Of a stretch of 64,000 bases of DNA, positions 58,813-64,000 are shown in pieces. The translations under genes were made by a program, and so were the position numbers. The DNA comes from Bacteroides sp. CAG:1060_57_27. GTDB lineage: Bacteria > Bacteroidota > Bacteroidia > Bacteroidales > UBA932. Below the pieces are notes generated by a model. It had not been told where the DNA came from and did no database searches. It was given only the letters and a program-made list of their open reading frames with translations. The first letter of the stretch is position 1; each line of letters starts with the position of its first letter. Where the stretch lies: positions 1-64,000 of the forward strand of contig MNQT01000024.1 of the NCBI GenBank assembly GCA_001915575.1. Reading direction: 5' to 3'.

Positions 58813-61800
58813 TCTCGATTCTGATTGTTGTCATTTCTTTGGGAGTCCCTGCCCTTGCCGTGCTGTCCGCCGCGTCTTCTTTCGGGGCGAAGATGCTCCT
58901 GAGGAAGTCGCTGAACCTGTAGTATTCCTTCTGGAAGCTGAAGCCGACACCGTTGCGCTGCGACATGTCGAGTATGCTCGAGTATTCGTCGGCGGAGTGG
59001 GAGAACATGTTGAAACGGTACTTCCCCTCGGGGTCGAGCTTTATCTGTATGTCGAGGTCTCCTATCACGTCGCCCTGCTGTGCCCCCATGGTGTTGGCAT
59101 AACCCCTGTTGGCCACGCTGCCTCCGACGATCACGCGGTTGTTGAACAGCTGCGTGGATATCGCCACGTCGAAGATGTTGCTTCCGGTGGAGGCGCTGTT
59201 GTGGTAGTCGATGCCTATGTCGACGGGAATCTCCAGTTTCTGGAGTATGGAGTTGAGCTGTCCGGCCATGAAGCTGGTGACGTTGGAGAGGAGTATGTCG
59301 TTGCTGTCTATGATTCCCGAGCTCTCGTCGGGCATGAACGAACCGAGCACGAGCAGGGCCACAAACTGCTTCTGCACCTTGTCGTCGGTCGACAGCGCGC
59401 TCTCGACCTGCGAGCGGGCCGTGGGGTTGAGGTCAGGGACGTCAATGCTGAACGACATCCTCGGATTGCGCAACCTGTCGCTGATGTTGATACCGCAGTT
59501 CACTGTCCTCTTGAGCCCTTCGGTGGAGTCGGGAATCAGGGCCTCGAGGGATGCCTTGAGGCTGTATACTGCGTCGATGTCGAGCCTGGTGTCGGGGAGG
59601 TTGCCCACGAAGCGTATGGAACTGCCCTGCTGGATCGTGAACTCCTTCGAGAGTATGCCCGGTATGGAGAACTGGTATTCACCTTCGTTGACCGTGAGGT
59701 CTCCTGTTATGTCCATGATGTCCTGCGACGGCCTGAGGTTGAGCGTCAGGTTGCCCTGGGCGCTGAGCGAGGCCATGTTGCCGCTGGACTTGTCCATCTC
59801 CACATAAGCCCTCACGCCGGGCTGGATGCCCAGCCGTGCCCTTATCTGGATGTCCGAACCGCGGCTTTCGACATGCGTCAACTCTTCGAGCATCAGTTCG
59901 TAGTCGTCCCTTGCGGAGACTTCCCTCCTGGTGAAGGTAAGCAGGTCGCTGGTCGTGCCGGTGGCGCTTCCGAATGTGGGTATGTGTATGTTGCCGGGAC
60001 CCGAGGTGCTGAGCCCGGCGTCTATCACGAGCGAGTTCACGGGACCGCTCAGGCTGGCGTTTCCGCTGGCCCTGAGCAGTCCGTACACGCCTTCGCCTCC
60101 CTGCACGAGGTCGAGTACCTTGAGGTTCTGCAAGGTGAGCTCGGTGTCGAGCGAGAGGCGGCCGGGATCGCTGAAATCCACCTTGCCCGCGACCGTGCCG
60201 CTGCCTCCGTCCGAATCGGCCACCGTCAGAGTGTCGAAGTGGAGGGCGTCCCCGTCCAGCGACAGGGGACCGTCTATGGTATATCGCACGCCGGTAGCCT
60301 TGGGGGTGAGCTGCACTGAATTCAGCCTGAGTCCGTTGCTGCCTGTGTGGAGCGTCCCCGCGACATTCCGCAGGTTGACGTCTCCGCTGATGCTCCCTTC
60401 CGCTCCGCTCAGGACGTCCGGCAGCAGGGCTCCGGCTATCGTCACGGGGAATTCGTCGAACATGGCGCTGAGGTCGAAGCGTTTCTCGACAGGGAAGTAC
60501 ATTCCCTTGGCGAATATCACGTCTCTGCCGTCAAGGTCGTTGCGTACATAGATCTCGAGGGCGTCCCCGCCTTCTTCGTAGCTGCTTTCGGCCTCTATCC
60601 TGCCGAGGGCCGTGCCTGCGACCTCGAGGGAGTCGAGCCTGAGGTCGAGCAGCATTCCCGGTGTCCTGTCCGGACCTGAATGCAGCGACGCCGTTCCCTC
60701 CGCCCGGCCCCGTATGCCGCCCGGAAGGGCTACGACGGCATCGAGCAGCGAGAGGTCGAACCCGTGTATGTCCACGTCGAGGGTGTCGGCCTGACGGCTG
60801 GAGAAGCCTCCGTTCACCGATATGGACTGCCCGCCCTTGGCCAGGCCGAAGTTCCTGATCGAGAAGCTGTCTTCATGCAGGGTGATGTCCGATTCGTTGA
60901 AAGTCCACCTGCCGCTGTCGGTGTCTATGTAGGACTCGAGGGGGTGTGCCTTGACGATAAGTGTGTTGGTGGAGTCGCGCGCTATGTCCGCATCCATGAG
61001 GAAGTGTCCCGAGCCGCCTATGCCTCCGATTCCGTCGAAGTTCAGGGCGAGTTCCAGCATGTCGTCGTACGCCAGGCCGCTTATTTCGGGAGACTGTATT
61101 TCGAAGTTACCGGCCTTCAGGCTCGACCCGCTGACGGTCAGGTTCAGGCTTTCGCCTATGTTGTCGGCCCTCAGGTCCAGGTCTTTCAGGAAGTTTGACC
61201 TGAAGGCTATCCTGCCCGAGTTGACGGTGGCTATGAGTTCTCCGTTGTCGAGGATCTCGAGGCAGAGGCTGGTGCCGTCGGCTATATACATGCCCGGCGC
61301 GACGAACGACAGCAGCTCGCGCGTGTCGCCGGTCTCTATGTCGAGGTGGAAGCTGGATGTCTCGGCAAGTGGCTTCTGCTCAGGATAGAGCGCAGGCAGT
61401 TCGCGCCTGAGGGTCAGCTGCTGCAGGTCTTCCAGGAACTGGGAGGGGGAGGCTCCCGCCGTCAGGGAAAGCCTTGCGAACGGAGCCGTCATCCTTATGT
61501 TCTGTTCCGCCGCGAAATTATAGGCCCTGAAGTCTATGTCGCCTATCTCGTTGCGGCCCGCGGCGCTTTCGAAGGCAAGGGACGATATCGAGGCTTCTCC
61601 GTTTATGTACTGTCCGTCCAGGACAAGGTCGGCGGAAAGGTCGGCCGCAACCCTGGACATGGTCCTTTCGTCGAGACCGAGGGCGTGCAGGTCGAGGTTC
61701 CCTACGGAAGCGTCCATGACGAGCGCCCTTGCCGTGCCGCTGTCCCCGATGTCTGCCGCGACCTTTGCCTCGAGCAGCAGGTTGGGGTCGGTGCTGGAGA

Positions 61801-63331
61801 GCGATATCCTCGCACGGCCTCCGGCGAGGGATCCGCTGGCGCCTATCGAATGATAGTGGTAACCGGCGGCGTCCAGCCCCTTCAGCGCGAGGCTGTCGAG
61901 ATAGATTTCAGGGCTGTCCGGATAGAGGACCGCCCTTACGGAGGTCTCTGCGCTCAGGGCTCCCAAGGCCCCGGAGCCGGTGATCGTTCCGAGGTCGAGC
62001 CCGTCCGATACCAGCCTGGCGGCTATCATAAGCGCCCTGGAACTGTCGGCGAGGTTGCGTATCTCGCCTTCCGTCTCGAGCGAGCCTATCTCTGATTTGA
62101 GACCAGCCTTGACCGAGAGCCTGCCTACGGGGCCGGACGCCGAGGCGTCGAGGATGTAGCTTACGCCGGGAGATATCCCTGAGAGGCTGATGTCGGTTTC
62201 CGGCGCGATGTCCCGCACCAGAGTCTCCGCTCCCTGGAATGTGAAGCGGCAGTTGCCGAGGGATGCCTCCAGCAGGGAGCTGCCGAAGTCCGGAAGTCCC
62301 GTGAGCCTGCCGTCCAGCACTCCCGAGATGCCGCTCCCGCCGTCTGCGAAGACGAGGCCGTCAATGGCGAGGTCGTCGACATATCCTTTCATGTGCCCGG
62401 CCTGCAGGTCGAGGAGCGTGCCGCTGCCCCCGAATGCTCCGGTGAAGTACATCAGTGTCTTGAGAGAGAGACTGGATCGTCTGAGCCTGAGTTCCATAAG
62501 TATGTTGTGGACGAAGTCCTCGAACGAGGACGCGTCCTCGTAGGTCATGGAGAAATACTCGGCCCTGACCCTTGACCAGGGGTCGTCTATCTCTATGTCG
62601 CTCACCAGGGTCTTGCCGTTGCCTACCGATACGTCGGCGCTCAGCCTGTCCAGCCTGTATCCGGACTTCTCGCTTAGGCTCACCGAGGGAACATGCGCCC
62701 TGAGGATTCCGTCCGTGAAGGAGATCGACCGCCCGCGTATGTCGGCACTCAGGTCGAGGTCGCCGAAGTCGATGCCCTTCCCTTTGCGGGCCGGAGCTTC
62801 GACGAGGTTGGTCATCCTGTAGTGTATCCCGTCGGCGGAGAATTTCCTGAGGTCGAACAGCCTGCCCTGATGCGGCTTCTTCTCCTTGTCGGGGAGCAGC
62901 CCGAATATCCTGCTTATGTTGGTCCTGTATTCGTTGGGCTCTATGACGAGGTGGAAGTATGCGCTGTCGAGGCTGACCCTGCCGAGGTGCAGGCCTTCGT
63001 GCCTGAGCAGTCCGGCGAGGGTGAATGTGGCCGTCAGGCTGCGTGCAGTGAGCACCGTGTCAGCCGGCACGACGGCCCGGCCGCGTGCGTCTTCTGTGCA
63101 GGGAGAGCCGTCGGTTATAAGGATGTCGGTCATCAGCAGCGCTCCTGAAGGCATGAGCTTGAGCGTCCCGTACGAAACCTTGCCGTCGAGGGTTTCCGTA
63201 ATGGAGTCTATCGCGCGGCTGGAGAGCCTGGTCTGCACCGCCGGGGTCTGGACGGCATACAGCAGCGCCAACACCGAGACCGTCACCAGTCCGGCTATCC
63301 TCGCAATTATGTATGAAGCCTTACGCTGCAT
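58799..63331 (-). CDS. tamB: TamB/YtfN-type translocation and assembly module protein
   Basis: 1510 residues. An inner-membrane anchored (helix about 8-27, IARIAGLVTVSVLALLYAV) protein with a very long beta-helical periplasmic part, now thought to bridge the envelope for lipid transport or outer-membrane protein assembly. The C-terminal DUF490/TamB domain is recognisable: ISGDVNLRN..., MDITGDLTVNEGEYQFSIPGILSKEFTIQQGSSIRF, and the ending IQIKLDPEGKYRFNMFSHSADEYSSILDMSQRNGVGFSFQKEYYRF. Full length for Bacteroidales homologues. Promoter -7 box at 63364-63371. First gene of tamB - rsmI-like - mtaB, all overlapping or nearly so. Confidence 0.92.
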   Translation of the reverse strand: MQRKASYIIARIAGLVTVSVLALLYAVQTPAVQTRLSSRAIDSITETLDGKVSYGTLKLMPSGALLMTDILITDGSPCTEDARGRAVVPADTVLTARSLTATFTLAGLLRHEGLHLGRVSLDSAYFHLVIEPNEYRTNISRIFGLLPDKEKKPHQGRLFDLRKFSADGIHYRMTNLVEAPARKGKGIDFGDLDLSADIRGRSISFTDGILRAHVPSVSLSEKSGYRLDRLSADVSVGNGKTLVSDIEIDDPWSRVRAEYFSMTYEDASSFEDFVHNILMELRLRRSSLSLKTLMYFTGAFGGSGTLLDLQAGHMKGYVDDLAIDGLVFADGGSGISGVLDGRLTGLPDFGSSLLEASLGNCRFTFQGAETLVRDIAPETDISLSGISPGVSYILDASASGPVGRLSVKAGLKSEIGSLETEGEIRNLADSSRALMIAARLVSDGLDLGTITGSGALGALSAETSVRAVLYPDSPEIYLDSLALKGLDAAGYHYHSIGASGSLAGGRARISLSSTDPNLLLEAKVAADIGDSGTARALVMDASVGNLDLHALGLDERTMSRVAADLSADLVLDGQYINGEASISSLAFESAAGRNEIGDIDFRAYNFAAEQNIRMTAPFARLSLTAGASPSQFLEDLQQLTLRRELPALYPEQKPLAETSSFHLDIETGDTRELLSFVAPGMYIADGTSLCLEILDNGELIATVNSGRIAFRSNFLKDLDLRADNIGESLNLTVSGSSLKAGNFEIQSPEISGLAYDDMLELALNFDGIGGIGGSGHFLMDADIARDSTNTLIVKAHPLESYIDTDSGRWTFNESDITLHEDSFSIRNFGLAKGGQSISVNGGFSSRQADTLDVDIHGFDLSLLDAVVALPGGIRGRAEGTASLHSGPDRTPGMLLDLRLDSLEVAGTALGRIEAESSYEEGGDALEIYVRNDLDGRDVIFAKGMYFPVEKRFDLSAMFDEFPVTIAGALLPDVLSGAEGSISGDVNLRNVAGTLHTGSNGLRLNSVQLTPKATGVRYTIDGPLSLDGDALHFDTLTVADSDGGSGTVAGKVDFSDPGRLSLDTELTLQNLKVLDLVQGGEGVYGLLRASGNASLSGPVNSLVIDAGLSTSGPGNIHIPTFGSATGTTSDLLTFTRREVSARDDYELMLEELTHVESRGSDIQIRARLGIQPGVRAYVEMDKSSGNMASLSAQGNLTLNLRPSQDIMDITGDLTVNEGEYQFSIPGILSKEFTIQQGSSIRFVGNLPDTRLDIDAVYSLKASLEALIPDSTEGLKRTVNCGINISDRLRNPRMSFSIDVPDLNPTARSQVESALSTDDKVQKQFVALLVLGSFMPDESSGIIDSNDILLSNVTSFMAGQLNSILQKLEIPVDIGIDYHNSASTGSNIFDVAISTQLFNNRVIVGGSVANRGYANTMGAQQGDVIGDLDIQIKLDPEGKYRFNMFSHSADEYSSILDMSQRNGVGFSFQKEYYRFSDFLRSIFAPKEDAADSTARAGTPKEMTTIRIENEER

Positions 63332-63363
63332 GTCGGGACCCGCTCCAGAATACCTGTAATCTG

Positions 63364-63371
63364 CAAATATA
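63364..63371 (-). promoter_or_regulatory. -7 box of tamB operon
   Basis: Minus-strand TATATTTG, 32 nt before the tamB ATG; perfect TAnnTTTG. Confidence 0.6.
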
Positions 63372-63383
63372 ATGTTTTTTTCT

Positions 63384-63391
63384 TACCTTTG
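63384..63391 (+). promoter_or_regulatory. -7 box of tsaD
   Basis: TACCTTTG, 22 nt before the tsaD ATG; 12 nt from the divergent tamB box. Confidence 0.6.
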
Positions 63392-63413
63392 CGGACTACT
63401 TATCCAGACCGTT

Positions 63414-64000
63414 ATGGCAGACATTATACTTGGCATAGAATCGTCTTGCGACGATACTTCCGCCGCAGTGATACGCGACGGCTACCTGCTCTCGAACGTG
63501 ATCGCGAGCCAGGACGTACACCGCGCTTACGGCGGAGTCGTGCCCGAACTTGCATCCCGCGCGCATGAGCTCAACATAGTGCCGGTGGTCAGCGAGGCTC
63601 TGTCGAGGGCTTCGGTAAGTGCGTCGCAGCTCACGGCAATCGCATTCACCCGCGGCCCCGGGCTTCTCGGCTCGCTGCTTGTCGGGACTTCGTTCGCCAA
63701 GGCTATGGGGCTCGCCCTCGACATCCCGATAGTCATGGTGAACCACCTCCAGGGCCATATCCTCGCCAATTTCATCAGGCAGCCGGACAAGCCGGTGAGG
63801 GAGCCTTCGTTCCCGTACCTGTGCCTGCTCGTGAGCGGAGGCAACTCGCAGATAGTACGCGTCGACGACCCTCTGCATTTCGAGATACTCGGCCAGACGA
63901 TCGACGACGCCGTGGGTGAGGCGTTCGACAAGTGCTCCAAGATGATGGGCCTCGGCTATCCCGGCGGCCCGGTTATAGACCGCCTCGCGAAGCAAGGCGA
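63414..64000 (+). CDS. tsaD: tRNA A37 threonylcarbamoyltransferase TsaD, 5' part only
   Basis: 195 codons seen; the frame is open at the window end (family about 335-345 residues). It transfers the threonylcarbamoyl group to A37 of ANN-decoding tRNAs with TsaB/TsaE. ASKHA-type ATPase fold: DIILGIESSCDDTSAAVI (3-20), TRGPGLLGSLLVG, the metal-binding VNHLQGHI (two His, the Kae1/Gcp signature), LVSGGNSQIV and GQTIDDAVGEAFDKCSKMMGLGYPGGP. Divergent from tamB, a common arrangement in Bacteroidales. Confidence 0.97.
   Translation, partial: MADIILGIESSCDDTSAAVIRDGYLLSNVIASQDVHRAYGGVVPELASRAHELNIVPVVSEALSRASVSASQLTAIAFTRGPGLLGSLLVGTSFAKAMGLALDIPIVMVNHLQGHILANFIRQPDKPVREPSFPYLCLLVSGGNSQIVRVDDPLHFEILGQTIDDAVGEAFDKCSKMMGLGYPGGPVIDRLAKQG

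Overview
The window is a 64 kb piece of a GC-rich Bacteroidales chromosome, probably near Rikenellaceae (Alistipes-like) or a similar gut or rumen lineage; family-level placement is inference. Supporting evidence: many genes are preceded by the Bacteroidetes -7 box TAnnTTTG, often with a TTG/TTTG -33 box 19-21 nt upstream; Shine-Dalgarno sequences are missing; the typical suite is present (reverse rubrerythrin, Na+-NQR, ATP-type PEP carboxykinase, fimbrillin-like lipoprotein, RgpF-type glycosyltransferases, BlaI/M56-TonB pair, divergent TamB/TsaD). Almost all of it is housekeeping or core-accessory DNA. I see no CRISPR array, integrase, transposase, phage or rRNA.

Layout. 1-2.9 kb: HU, a 29-residue basic ribosomal-type protein, RNase G and rubrerythrin. 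2.9-3.7 kb: a repeat-rich non-coding stretch with hairpins and pyrimidine tracts, ending in a 28-codon ORF behind a promoter that overlaps a perfect palindrome. 3.8-10 kb: GDP-mannose pyrophosphorylase, a small unknown gene with a poly-G tract in its leader, a DUF1593 glycan-related protein, a lipoprotein, an iron alcohol dehydrogenase and PncB. 10-20.4 kb: a copper ATPase fused to a CopZ-like domain, BlaR1-like/BlaI regulators, two divergent ECF sigma systems, an MFS exporter, an AT-rich RhuM-type gene and AlkD. 20.4-22.9 kb: AI-2E family permease, Xpt, tRNA-Asp and a second structured non-coding region. 22.9-34 kb: an exopolysaccharide export and glycosyltransferase operon that also carries uvrA, with a convergent GT14 gene and a frameshifted fimbrillin-like gene. 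35-41 kb: the complete nqrABCDEF operon. 41-58 kb: UvrD/PcrA, acyl-ACP thioesterase, Nif3-like, S9 peptidase, RecG, DUF2207/LemA, PckA, RecQ, PhnP-like hydrolase, MtaB and an RsmI-like methylase. 58.8-64 kb: TamB and, divergently, the start of tsaD, which runs off the window.

How parts fit together. NQR builds the sodium motive force and PckA serves the fermentative C4 pathway. UvrA, UvrD, RecG, RecQ and AlkD are a spread of DNA-repair functions. TsaD and MtaB act in sequence on A37 of ANN-decoding tRNAs. The SLBB/Wzz/RgpF/GT set makes and exports a surface polysaccharide, with GDP-mannose supplied by ManC.

Most noteworthy signals: a 73-bp palindrome present twice (3.1 and 44.5 kb) with an identical loop and compensatory changes in the arms; a nested 153-bp inverted-repeat structure at 22.6 kb; several genes whose -7 box lies only 4-7 nt before the start codon, implying leaderless mRNAs; an internal CopZ start inside copA; and an operator-like palindrome in front of a micro-ORF. 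I found no clear undescribed multi-gene system; the palindrome family and the micro-ORF are the best candidates for something new.
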